Assembly (NCBI GenBank): GCA_024691065.1
Contig: JAILOA010000078.1
Coordinates: 1 to 15,229 of the forward strand
Reading direction: 5' to 3'
From: Lachnospiraceae bacterium
Lineage (GTDB): Bacteria; Bacillota; Clostridia; Lachnospirales; Lachnospiraceae
Length of the DNA stretch: 15,229 bases
In this document: in pieces, positions 1-7,303 of the stretch
Numbering within the stretch: position 1 is the stretch's first letter
Layout: each line of letters begins with the position of its first letter
Position numbers and translations under genes: made by a program
The notes under the pieces: model-generated
Told to the model about the DNA's origin: nothing
Databases searched by the model: none
What the model saw: the letters and a program-made list of their open reading frames with translations, nothing else

Positions 1-527
1 CCTGTTTCAATCATACTTACATCATAATTAGCTTCCACATAAAGCATTTCACTGCCCTTTAAATGATTTAAAATATAATCATCATATTTTCCCAGATCAG
101 TCGCAATACTACATTTCTTATTTTCGGAAACCACTGTAAAACCAACCGGTTCATTGGCATCATGGGATATCTCGAAAGGAGTGATACTAAGTCCACCGAT
201 ATTTATAAGCGTATCCGCCTGAATAACATTTAAATTATCTCTATCCAGCTTGCCTTTACAAGACTTATTAACACCTCTGAAGGTTCCGTTAGTGGCATAT
301 AAAGGTACATTAAAATATTTCTCCATCATCTCAATACCCTTGATATGATCACTATGTTCATGTGTAATAAATATACCGGAAAGCATATCAGGCGTAACAT
401 TTAATTCCTTAAGGCCATCAACTATACGCTTCCTGCTTATCCCGGCATCTACCAATATATGGGAATCTCCGTCCGAAATATAAATACAATTTCCGCTGCT
501 TCCGCTTGCCAAACTACATATTTTCAT
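1..527 (-). CDS. walJ: WalJ/YycJ-type MBL-fold metallo-hydrolase (3' end cut by window edge)
   Basis: Partial gene: 175 full codons are visible and the frame runs open off the left edge; family members are about 265 residues, so roughly the last third is missing. The N-terminus (MKICSLASGSSGN) is typical of the YycJ/WalJ branch of the metallo-beta-lactamase fold. The metal-binding motif THEHSDH lies at residues 55-61 (H56, H58, D60, H61), followed by H122 (ISHDANEP) and D144 (IATDLGKY), as expected for a two-metal site. In Bacillus and relatives the family member is encoded with the WalRK cell-wall regulators and has been described as a DNA exonuclease; which role applies here is unknown. The start is well supported: GGAG lies 7 nt upstream inside the preceding gene, and the ATG overlaps that gene's stop as ATGA (524-527), so translation is probably coupled. 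Family assignment is firm, the gene symbol less so. Confidence 0.85.
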   Translation of the reverse strand, partial: MKICSLASGSSGNCIYISDGDSHILVDAGISRKRIVDGLKELNVTPDMLSGIFITHEHSDHIKGIEMMEKYFNVPLYATNGTFRGVNKSCKGKLDRDNLNVIQADTLINIGGLSITPFEISHDANEPVGFTVVSENKKCSIATDLGKYDDYILNHLKGSEMLYVEANYDVSMIET

Positions 528-1423
528 GTCAACACTCCATTAAAATCAACTCGTCCCTGCATACAGACAGTACCTTTAAATCTACGTCCTATGGCAGGTA
601 CACCAATTAAATCATTTTCATTGATACAAACAGACATTATTATATTATTACAAGCTACCAAAAATTTAAATATCTGCTCTCCTGTTATCTCACTGTGAAA
701 TTTTCTCCAATTTATAATTGTTCCAAGAATGAGATAAGTTATTTTTTGTTCTTCACATAAAACCATACTGCTTTCAATTATGCTGTATAAATCATCTTTT
801 TTTAATCTTTTTTTAAATATCTCTATCGAATCGGCCTTTTCCTTATTGATTAATTGAAATGCCTCTTCTTCATTTTTTGCAACCCGAAATAATAATTCTT
901 CTCTCTCCAACATAGAATTATGACCAATATAGGATATTCCGGAATTTTCATTATGAAGTCCAAGGATTATTTTTCCCTCTATAGATAAGGCTGACAAAAA
1001 TACTGTTGCATGATACCTTAAATTTTCCACTAATCTTTTATCATAAAATGATAATAACGAAGAAAATTGATATTGAACCATCCCGCCATAATGAAGGTCC
1101 ATACTTGTTCCGATGTAAATATTATCTTCTTCATCATATCTTACGCTTACAAAGTTCCTTATGCTTGGAATTTCATTTTTGACAAAAGGCACAAAACCGA
1201 TAAAAATAAATCGATCCTGATTATCGTATTCACCAAAAACAAGGATTCCCGTCTCTTTTGTCACACTACTGTATATCTCACCAAATATTCTTCCGTCATC
1301 CAATAATATTTTTCTTATTCTGTCTGCATGACCTATTGCAAACTCTACAATGTCCTCATAGGGATTGAAATCAGGTTTATTATTCACGGGCTTATAACCA
1401 ACGGCTCTTAAATAACTTAGCAT
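524..1423 (-). CDS. Uncharacterised protein, probably DUF3881 family
   Basis: About 299 residues, cytosolic in appearance, with no signal peptide or membrane segment. The N-terminus MLSYLRAVGYKP, the total length and the Lachnospiraceae context resemble DUF3881 (a family of about 290-300 residues with no known function). That assignment is from memory and should be confirmed by profile search. I see no catalytic motif; the C-terminal third is hydrophobic and helix/strand-rich and ends in GTVCMQGRVDFNGVLT. Two ATG codons are in tandem at 1426 and 1423. GGAGG at 1435-1431 is 4 nt from the first but 7 nt from the second, and the family's usual opening (M-x-x-YLRAIGF) also fits the second, so 1423 is preferred. 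The gene sits 12-15 bp after the PBP homologue and overlaps the metallo-hydrolase gene by 4 bp, so it is almost certainly cotranscribed with both. Confidence 0.75.
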   Translation of the reverse strand: MLSYLRAVGYKPVNNKPDFNPYEDIVEFAIGHADRIRKILLDDGRIFGEIYSSVTKETGILVFGEYDNQDRFIFIGFVPFVKNEIPSIRNFVSVRYDEEDNIYIGTSMDLHYGGMVQYQFSSLLSFYDKRLVENLRYHATVFLSALSIEGKIILGLHNENSGISYIGHNSMLEREELLFRVAKNEEEAFQLINKEKADSIEIFKKRLKKDDLYSIIESSMVLCEEQKITYLILGTIINWRKFHSEITGEQIFKFLVACNNIIMSVCINENDLIGVPAIGRRFKGTVCMQGRVDFNGVLT

Positions 1424-1430
1424 CATTTCT

Positions 1431-1437
1431 CCTCCCC
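1431..1437 (-). promoter_or_regulatory. Ribosome binding site of the DUF3881-like gene
   Basis: The minus-strand sequence GGGGAGG stands 4 nt before one ATG and 7 nt before the next. The usual 5-9 nt spacing favours the second ATG (1423). It lies in the short gap after the stop codon of the PBP homologue (1439-1441). Confidence 0.7.
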
Positions 1438-1438
1438 A

Positions 1439-3988
1439 TCATTCATCATCAATATCTACCATCGATGGTAAAACATACTTAGTATCAAGTGTTTCCGATG
1501 TCTCATCCTTTAACAGATATACCCTGGTTTCCCTATCCTCTTCAGGTGTATTTTCATCAGCAAGTTCACCGGTATTTTTATCGATTGTATATCTCATATG
1601 AATATCGCAATACTCTGTAGGCTCTGTACCGGTTCTAAAATATTCTATTCTCTTATATGCATTTGTATCATCATCTACACAGGTATCTTCCAAAAGAAGC
1701 TTTCCGGATTTAGAACATATTGTCTTTTCAACTATATTATTAGGCATTTTAAATTGTTCACTTTTTTGATGAAGATATGCTATAACTTTTGTCATAACAT
1801 CCTTCCACATGAGTTCTATGGAATCATCCTCACTTAGCTTGGATTCATCATCGTTTCCCATCCATATACCACATGTAACATAAGGAGTATAGCCCTCAAA
1901 CCACAAATCGGTCTTTTCAAGGTTCATGCCGGTTTGTCCAGCAACAGCCATGGTACTGTCTTCGTTATAAGCTTCTCGACCGTTACCGGAAGTTATAACA
2001 TCCTCCATAGCATCTGTAATAAGCCATGCCGTACTTTCTCTTAATACCTGTGTCTTGATATTGTTCTTTTCTATCATCACAAAACCGGAGCCATCCATAA
2101 CCTTTGTATAAAATACAGGAGAATTATATTCGCCCTCATTGGCTATTGTCGCATAAGCAAGTGTAAGTTCCAGATTAGAAACGCCGTTTATCATCTTTCC
2201 CAAAGCAAGCGAAGTATTGATATCAGACTCTTCCATTCCGAATTCATTGATATACGAGCTTTCCAGCGTGGTAATCCCCAAATCGGTCAGATAATCATAT
2301 CCGGTTTTCGGAGTAATGTCATTCATACATTTAACGGTCACTACATTATCCGAAACTCTTATAGCTTCTCGAAGAGTAATTAACCCCCTGTATTTACCAT
2401 CGTTATTTTCCACCCTTGTACCGACATTATCAGGATAATAATACTTCGAATCGTCCTCTACGGTAGCCAGTGTCAGATTCGATGCATCAAGCGCCGGAAC
2501 AAAAGTCGAAGGAATGGATAAAACCGTTCCCGGCTGTCTTAGCACAGCCATAGCCCTGTTTGTGGATCCGTTTGTATATTCATAATTTCTGCCGCCAATC
2601 ATAGCTCTGACCATACCACTGTGATGATCCACAAGCACCAGAGAACTCTGCGGTTGCTTGGTAAGTCTTACATTACTCTTTTTTATACCGTATCCCTCGG
2701 AAATAACATTTTTTTCAAACTCGGCTATATATTTTTCGGCTTTATCCTTATCCTTAAAATATTTTGTAATCTTCTTATCCCTGGTTCTCTTTATAAAACT
2801 CTTTAAATCCGGTATGCCATATGTTATCTGATTACCGTTGGAATCATTGCATATCAGACTGTATGTCAGATAATATTTTATATCTTTAGGATAAAATGTA
2901 TCGTTATTGATTACTTCCTCGCATATTTCCTGAATTCCGGAATCTTCACAGGTATGGATTTTAAGCCCGCCTCTGAAAATAGCATTGTAGGCCTGAGTTT
3001 GCGAAAGGTCATTTTTATCCATCAAATCATTCTTGATTGACTTAATCGTAGCATCCACATAACTACTCGAGACATCCATAAAAACTGTTCTGTCCTTATT
3101 TGCCTCAGAAGAAATCTTTTGATATACATTGTCTCCCAATGCATCTTCATACTCACTCTCGCTCAAAAAACCATTGGTAAGCATGGCCTTAAGCACTACC
3201 TTACATGTATCTGCATTTGCACGCGGATAATTTATCGGATTAAAATCATCTCCATCCAAAGACACCGCAACTAAAACAGCTGCTTCCGAAGCCGAAAGTT
3301 CACTGGCATCCTTCCCGAAATATCTTCGCGACGCATCCTGAATTCCAACCGTTCTGCCACCGAAATTCAAGGTATTAAGATACATTTCCAAAACGGATTT
3401 CTTCTTAACATTCTGATGGAGCTGCATCGCCCACGCCTGCTCTCTTACATTATCCTTCAGACGCGCTAGTATCGATGTATCACTCTTTATATAAAAAAAC
3501 TGATTCTGAAGCAATCTCTGAGCTATACTTCTGTCGTGCTTAATACCGGTTATATAATACTCTTCATCATACTCATTCGTTAACTCGGTATAGATTTCCT
3601 TGAACATTCCGTCCAGGTTTACCTCTCCTACCTCGAAAAAATCAGGATCATAAAATGCAACGAATGCATTCTGGGCTTTTTCCGATATATCATCAATACT
3701 GATATATGAGCTGTCGGCATAAGAATCAAAAAGCAATTGAATCTCATTTCCCGAAGAATCCAATACCGAAGTGCTTGCTCCATCCTGTCTAAAGTTGATG
3801 GATGTTATGTTTGGTATGCTTTCTATAAAGCTCACAAAATTCGAAAAGGCCCATACGCAGAATTTGGCAAGCATAATTATTACAAAAACGACGCAAATGA
3901 ATCCCACTATACTGTATATAATATTCAGTATACTGTTTTCCTTCAAATCCTTCTGACGTCTGTTTACATCAAACTCACCATATTTCAT
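1439..3988 (-). CDS. Class A penicillin-binding protein homologue, probably catalytically inactive
   Basis: Intact 849-residue bitopic protein with the PBP1A layout: cytoplasmic N-terminus (1-20), one membrane helix (about 22-45), GT51 domain (about 65-275), linker with an inserted region (about 276-445), transpeptidase domain (about 446-745) and the usual Cys-containing C-terminal tail (SGKLLLEDTC, TEYCDIH). The fold-level motifs remain: YLN..NFGG at 203-211, RYFGK at 222-226, RQPG at 484-487, SDN at 546-548 and GYTPYVTCGIWMGNDD at 699-714. The active sites do not. GT51 motif 1 (EDxxFxxHxG) reads YDPDFFEVGE, putting Y113 where the catalytic Glu belongs; motif 2 (GGSTxTQQ) reads HDRSIAQR; of motif 3 (RKxxE) only E183 remains. 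In the transpeptidase, SxxK reads TVLS (488-491), with no lysine from 445 to 514, and KTG reads QTG (Q685). It should therefore neither polymerise glycan nor acylate penicillin, and may be structural or regulatory. RBS GAGGG lies about 9 nt before the ATG. Family firm; loss of activity inferred from motifs. Confidence 0.93.
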   Translation of the reverse strand: MKYGEFDVNRRQKDLKENSILNIIYSIVGFICVVFVIIMLAKFCVWAFSNFVSFIESIPNITSINFRQDGASTSVLDSSGNEIQLLFDSYADSSYISIDDISEKAQNAFVAFYDPDFFEVGEVNLDGMFKEIYTELTNEYDEEYYITGIKHDRSIAQRLLQNQFFYIKSDTSILARLKDNVREQAWAMQLHQNVKKKSVLEMYLNTLNFGGRTVGIQDASRRYFGKDASELSASEAAVLVAVSLDGDDFNPINYPRANADTCKVVLKAMLTNGFLSESEYEDALGDNVYQKISSEANKDRTVFMDVSSSYVDATIKSIKNDLMDKNDLSQTQAYNAIFRGGLKIHTCEDSGIQEICEEVINNDTFYPKDIKYYLTYSLICNDSNGNQITYGIPDLKSFIKRTRDKKITKYFKDKDKAEKYIAEFEKNVISEGYGIKKSNVRLTKQPQSSLVLVDHHSGMVRAMIGGRNYEYTNGSTNRAMAVLRQPGTVLSIPSTFVPALDASNLTLATVEDDSKYYYPDNVGTRVENNDGKYRGLITLREAIRVSDNVVTVKCMNDITPKTGYDYLTDLGITTLESSYINEFGMEESDINTSLALGKMINGVSNLELTLAYATIANEGEYNSPVFYTKVMDGSGFVMIEKNNIKTQVLRESTAWLITDAMEDVITSGNGREAYNEDSTMAVAGQTGMNLEKTDLWFEGYTPYVTCGIWMGNDDESKLSEDDSIELMWKDVMTKVIAYLHQKSEQFKMPNNIVEKTICSKSGKLLLEDTCVDDDTNAYKRIEYFRTGTEPTEYCDIHMRYTIDKNTGELADENTPEEDRETRVYLLKDETSETLDTKYVLPSMVDIDDE

Positions 3989-4044
3989 GCGTATAAGCCC
4001 TCTTTTTTTATGTTTTATACACCTGTGACTAAACTATATTTCGT

Positions 4045-4073
4045 TATATCTAACTAATACTGTTTAAAAGCAA
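4045..4073 (-). promoter_or_regulatory. Weak candidate promoter of the PBP cluster
   Basis: The 110-bp gap between purA and the PBP homologue contains TTGCTT (4073-4068), 17 nt, then GATATA (4050-4045). An alternative pair in the same place is TTGAAT (4081-4076), 16 nt, TATTAG. No clear terminator follows purA, so read-through from purA is also possible. Confidence 0.3.
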
Positions 4074-4098
4074 TTATTCAATCCATAAGTATTATCAA

Positions 4099-5379
4099 TT
4101 AGTTCTTATAGATGATATCTTCTCTCTTAGGTCCGTTTGAAACCATCTTTACAGGTACACCGATTTCCTGCTCGATAAATTCGATATATTTACGGCAGTT
4201 CTCAGGAAGCTCTTCATAATTTCTGATGCCCCTGATATCACAATGCCATCCGTCAAGCACCTTAAGAACCGGCTTGCATTTTGAAAGCTTAGCTGTTACA
4301 GGAAAATCATCAAGAACCTCTCCGTCAAGCTCATATCCTACGCATACAGGAATCTTCTCGAGATATCCAAGACAGTCAAGAGCTGTAAGAACAACCTCCG
4401 TAGCACCCTGGATATGACAACCGTAACGTGAAGCTACGGTATCAAACCATCCCATTCTTCTAGGACGTCCGGTTGTTGCACCATACTCACCGCCATCTCC
4501 ACCGTGCTTTCTTAATGTATCTGCTTCCTCCTCATCGAGGATTTCGCTGACAAATTCACCGGCGCCGACCGCACTGGAATAAGCCTTTACAACAGTTACA
4601 ATTCTCTTAATCTCATAAGGAGGGATACCTGCACCGATTGCACCGTAAGAAGCAAGTGTAGAGGATGATGTAACCATTGGATAAATACCATGATCAGGAT
4701 CTTTTAAGCTTCCAAGCTGTCCCTCTAAAAGGATATTCTTTCCTTCCTTGATGGCATTACGTAAATATGCTGAAACATCGCATACATACGGCTCTACCAT
4801 ATCACGGTATTCCTTAAGTGTAGCCATAAGCTCATCAACCTTTAATTCAGGTTTCTTATATAAATATTTTAATAATACATTCTTCTGCTCGCAAATCTTG
4901 GTAACCTGCTCAAGAAGCATTTCCTCATCGAAAAGCTCTGAAACCTGAATACCGATTTTTGCGTATTTATCCGAATAAAACGGAGCGATACCTGATTTTG
5001 TAGAGCCAAATGATTTCTTACCGAGTCTCTCCTCTTCATACTGATCAAATAAAATATGATATGGCATAAGAATCTGTGCTCTGTCGGAAACAAGAATATG
5101 TGGCTTTGGAACACCTCTGTCCATGATATTCTTGATTTCATCAATCAAATAAGGAATATTCAATGCTACACCGTTACCGATGATACATGTTGTATGATCA
5201 TAAAAAACACCTGATGGAAGAAGATGCAGTGCAAACTTTCCGTAATTATTTATAATAGTATGTCCTGCATTACTACCGCCCTGAAATCTAACGATAATAT
5301 CAGACTCTTCGCCAAGCATATCAGTGATCTTACCTTTTCCTTCATCACCCCAGTTAGCTCCCACAATTGCTGTAACCAT
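4099..5379 (-). CDS. purA: Adenylosuccinate synthetase
   Basis: Cytosolic enzyme that joins IMP and aspartate, using GTP, to give adenylosuccinate, the first step from IMP to AMP; PurB, encoded just upstream, completes the conversion. 426 residues. GDEGKGK lies at 11-17 (catalytic D12), SNAGHT at 36-41 (catalytic H40), GRPRRMGWFD at 304-313 and SNGP near the C-terminus. The protein is of a divergent subtype: the IMP loop reads GSTKSGIAPFYSDKYAK (125-141) where most bacteria have GTTGRGIGPAYEDKVAR, and EGAQG reads EGQLG (219-223). I recall this form as usual in Lachnospiraceae. The open frame extends 15 codons further upstream, to 5424, but that start has no ribosome binding site, while GAGG stands 5 nt before the ATG at 5379 and this gives the canonical N-terminus MVTAIVGANWGDEG. 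Confidence 0.97.
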   Translation of the reverse strand: MVTAIVGANWGDEGKGKITDMLGEESDIIVRFQGGSNAGHTIINNYGKFALHLLPSGVFYDHTTCIIGNGVALNIPYLIDEIKNIMDRGVPKPHILVSDRAQILMPYHILFDQYEEERLGKKSFGSTKSGIAPFYSDKYAKIGIQVSELFDEEMLLEQVTKICEQKNVLLKYLYKKPELKVDELMATLKEYRDMVEPYVCDVSAYLRNAIKEGKNILLEGQLGSLKDPDHGIYPMVTSSSTLASYGAIGAGIPPYEIKRIVTVVKAYSSAVGAGEFVSEILDEEEADTLRKHGGDGGEYGATTGRPRRMGWFDTVASRYGCHIQGATEVVLTALDCLGYLEKIPVCVGYELDGEVLDDFPVTAKLSKCKPVLKVLDGWHCDIRGIRNYEELPENCRKYIEFIEQEIGVPVKMVSNGPKREDIIYKN

Positions 5380-5395
5380 AGTTTCCTCACTTTCT

Positions 5396-5419
5396 ATGTA
5401 ACCTTGTTTAGTGTTACAT
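5396..5419 (-). repeat. 7-bp inverted repeat directly before the purA ribosome binding site
   Basis: ATGTAAC (5396-5402) and GTTACAT (5413-5419) are exact inverted copies separated by 10 nt. In the mRNA they could form a small hairpin whose 3' edge is 7 nt before the GAGG of purA. It could be an operator or a translational element; function unknown. Confidence 0.5.
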
Positions 5420-5483
5420 TTCATATATATTTTTTATCTGTCAGCTCTACAGCCTTCTGTTTTTTTATCTATAAAAGCAAATA

Positions 5484-5518
5484 ATTATAATATACGGAAA
5501 ATAAGTACCTTCCGTCAT
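5484..5518 (-). promoter_or_regulatory. Candidate purA promoter with an overlapping inverted repeat
   Basis: A consensus TATAAT is at 5489-5484 and an overlapping alternative, TATATT, at 5494-5489. The latter is 18 nt from ATGACG (5518-5513). The inverted repeat ACGGAA / TTCCGT (5494-5499 and 5510-5515, 10-nt loop) fills the spacer, so it could be an operator, or a weak hairpin ending the purB transcript. The rest of the 191-bp purB-purA gap is AT-rich with nothing I recognise; I see no purine riboswitch and no PurR box. Confidence 0.4.
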
Positions 5519-5570
5519 CATGTACTATTTGCAATTTGACATATCCGATTTATATAATAATCAAATATAA

Positions 5571-7025
5571 TTAGCAGTTAATCTCAGCTTTAACTCCCAA
5601 TATATCCTTATTAGCATCCAATATAGGCTTTACAACCTCATTGATAAAATCAGTTACCTGACTTGCTGATCTTCCGACATATCTTGATGGCTCCATAACA
5701 TTTTGAAGCTCTTCCAAACTCATTGGGAATTCATCATCGGCAGCGATAAGCTCTAACAGGTTATTATCCTTACCTTCCTGCTTAACATTCTTTCCTGCTT
5801 CCATGGAAAGCTGTCTGATCTTCTCATGTAATTCCTGTCTGTCGCCACCTGCTTTTACAGCATCCATCATGATATTCTCGGTTGCCATAAACGGTAATTC
5901 GGACATAAGACGCTTTGTGATTACCTTATCGTAAACTACAAGGCCGTCGACTACATTTAACATAAGATCTAAAATACCATCTGTTGCAAGGAATCCCTCA
6001 GGGATACTGAGACGCTTATTAGCCGAATCATCAAGTGTTCTTTCGAACCACTGACAAGCAGCCGTAAAATATGTATTTGTCACATCACTCATGACATATC
6101 TTGAAAGCGAAGCAATTCTCTCGCTTCTCATAGGATTACGCTTATAAGCCATAGCTGATGAACCGATCTGATTCTTCTCAAAAGGCTCTTCAACCTCTTT
6201 TAAATGCTGCAAAAGTCTGATATCATTTGAGAATTTATGAGCGCTTGAAGCAATCTGTGCAAGTACATTTAATACTCTTGAATCAAGCTTTCTTGAATAT
6301 GTCTGACCTGAAACAGGGAAACAATTCTCAAATCCCATCTTCTCGGCAATCTTTTTATCAAGAGATCTGACCTTATCTTCATCGCCATTGAAAAGCTCCA
6401 TAAAGCTTGCCTGAGTACCTGTGGTTCCCTTGGAACCAAGAAGCTTCATAGTAGAAAGTACAAAATCAAGTTCCTCTAAATCCATCACAAATTCCTGACA
6501 CCAGAGAGTTGCTCTCTTGCCGACAGTGGTTGGCTGTGCAGGCTGAAAATGTGTAAATGCAAGAGTAGGCATAGCTTTGTATTTATCAGCAAATGCACTG
6601 AGCTCATTAATAACATTGATAAGCTTCTTTCTTACTAACTTAAGAGCTTCTGTCATAATGATAACATCAGTATTATCTCCTACATAACAAGAGGTTGCAC
6701 CAAGATGGATAATTCCTTTTGCCTTAGGACATTGAACACCATAAGCATAAACATGTGACATAACATCATGACGAACAAGAGCTTCACGCTCCTTAGCAAC
6801 ATCATAATTGATATCCTCTGCATGAGCTTTTAATTCCTCAATCTGCTCATCTGTAATAGCCGGCTCGCCTGATTCATTAAGCAATCCAAGCTCCTTCTCT
6901 GTTTCTGCCAATGCAATCCAAAGTCTTCTCCAAGTACGGAATTTCATATCAGGAGAGAAAATAAATTGCATCTCCTTACTTGCATACCTTTCTGATAATG
7001 GACTAACGTATTTGTCTGTACTCAT
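5571..7025 (-). CDS. purB: Adenylosuccinate lyase
   Basis: 484-residue fumarase/aspartase-superfamily lyase that removes fumarate from adenylosuccinate (giving AMP) and from SAICAR in IMP synthesis. It is a cytosolic homotetramer in the family. The superfamily signature GSSAMAYKRNPMRSE spans 288-302 with the catalytic-loop serine at S289/S290; the active-site histidines correspond to H86 (VRHDVMSH) and H159 (FTHFQPAQPTT). TSCYVGDN (111-118) is the substrate-binding segment. Length is normal for Clostridia (about 475). The start is firm: GAGG lies 5 nt before the ATG. The gene stands 191 bp upstream of purA, and the two catalyse successive reactions; they may form one unit, but a consensus -10 before purA suggests extra promoter input. 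Its own upstream region is the 245-260 bp gap after the GH3 terminator. Confidence 0.98.
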   Translation of the reverse strand: MSTDKYVSPLSERYASKEMQFIFSPDMKFRTWRRLWIALAETEKELGLLNESGEPAITDEQIEELKAHAEDINYDVAKEREALVRHDVMSHVYAYGVQCPKAKGIIHLGATSCYVGDNTDVIIMTEALKLVRKKLINVINELSAFADKYKAMPTLAFTHFQPAQPTTVGKRATLWCQEFVMDLEELDFVLSTMKLLGSKGTTGTQASFMELFNGDEDKVRSLDKKIAEKMGFENCFPVSGQTYSRKLDSRVLNVLAQIASSAHKFSNDIRLLQHLKEVEEPFEKNQIGSSAMAYKRNPMRSERIASLSRYVMSDVTNTYFTAACQWFERTLDDSANKRLSIPEGFLATDGILDLMLNVVDGLVVYDKVITKRLMSELPFMATENIMMDAVKAGGDRQELHEKIRQLSMEAGKNVKQEGKDNNLLELIAADDEFPMSLEELQNVMEPSRYVGRSASQVTDFINEVVKPILDANKDILGVKAEINC

Positions 7026-7069
7026 CTTTTCCTCGCTTTCGAAGTGAAATCTTCTATATTTTACAAGGC

Positions 7070-7097
7070 CTTATAAATAAATATATTTATAAAGCAA
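7070..7097 (-). promoter_or_regulatory. Candidate purB promoter over an AT palindrome
   Basis: TTGCTT (7097-7092), 16 nt, TATAAG (7075-7070), about 45 nt before the purB start. The region coincides with the perfect inverted repeat TTATAAATA / TATTTATAA (7071-7079 and 7084-7092, 4-nt centre). In such AT-rich DNA both calls are tentative. The rest of the gap (7098-7265) is AT-rich, with short imperfect copies of ATATCAA at about 7190-7213 and nothing else I can name. Confidence 0.35.
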
Positions 7098-7265
7098 TGT
7101 TTACACGTATTTATCCGAAAAAACACCTTTTCGCAACACGCAACCTTCATTATATATTATTGAATATATTTTTTCAAGGTAAAAACATAAAATATCAATA
7201 TCAAATATCAAATAAGAAAATTCTTTTTTGGCTCAGATTGTTATCGCTCAAAGAATAACCACGCC

Positions 7266-7303
7266 AAATAAATAACAGAGCCTATTATTCCACAGGCTCT
7301 GTT
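7266..7303 (-). terminator. Intrinsic terminator overlapping the GH3 stop codon
   Basis: AACAGAGCCT and AGGCTCTGTT (plus-strand positions 7294-7303 and 7274-7283, read on the minus strand) form a perfect 10-bp stem with a 10-nt loop, followed on the transcript by ATTTATTT. The stop codon (7287-7285) lies inside the loop, so the last codons of the GH3 gene encode the ascending arm. It separates the trpS-aroC-GH3 group from purB. Confidence 0.8.

Noticed and set aside
2300..2308. KTG at residues 561-563 as the transpeptidase KTG motif of the PBP homologue
   Set aside because: It lies just after the SDN motif in a helix region (TPKTGYDYL). The true beta-3 position is the AGQTG at 683-687, followed by the conserved DLWFEGYTP.
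5380..5424. 15-codon N-terminal extension of PurA
   Set aside because: No ribosome binding site at 5424, residues unlike PurA, and a good GAGG at proper distance from 5379.
5380..5570. Purine riboswitch or PurR box before purA
   Set aside because: No conserved riboswitch core and no pair of CCGAAC-type boxes could be found.
7190..7213. Short tandem ATATCAA-like repeat between GH3 and purB
   Set aside because: Three imperfect copies in very AT-rich DNA; too short and irregular to call an iteron or a CRISPR-like array.
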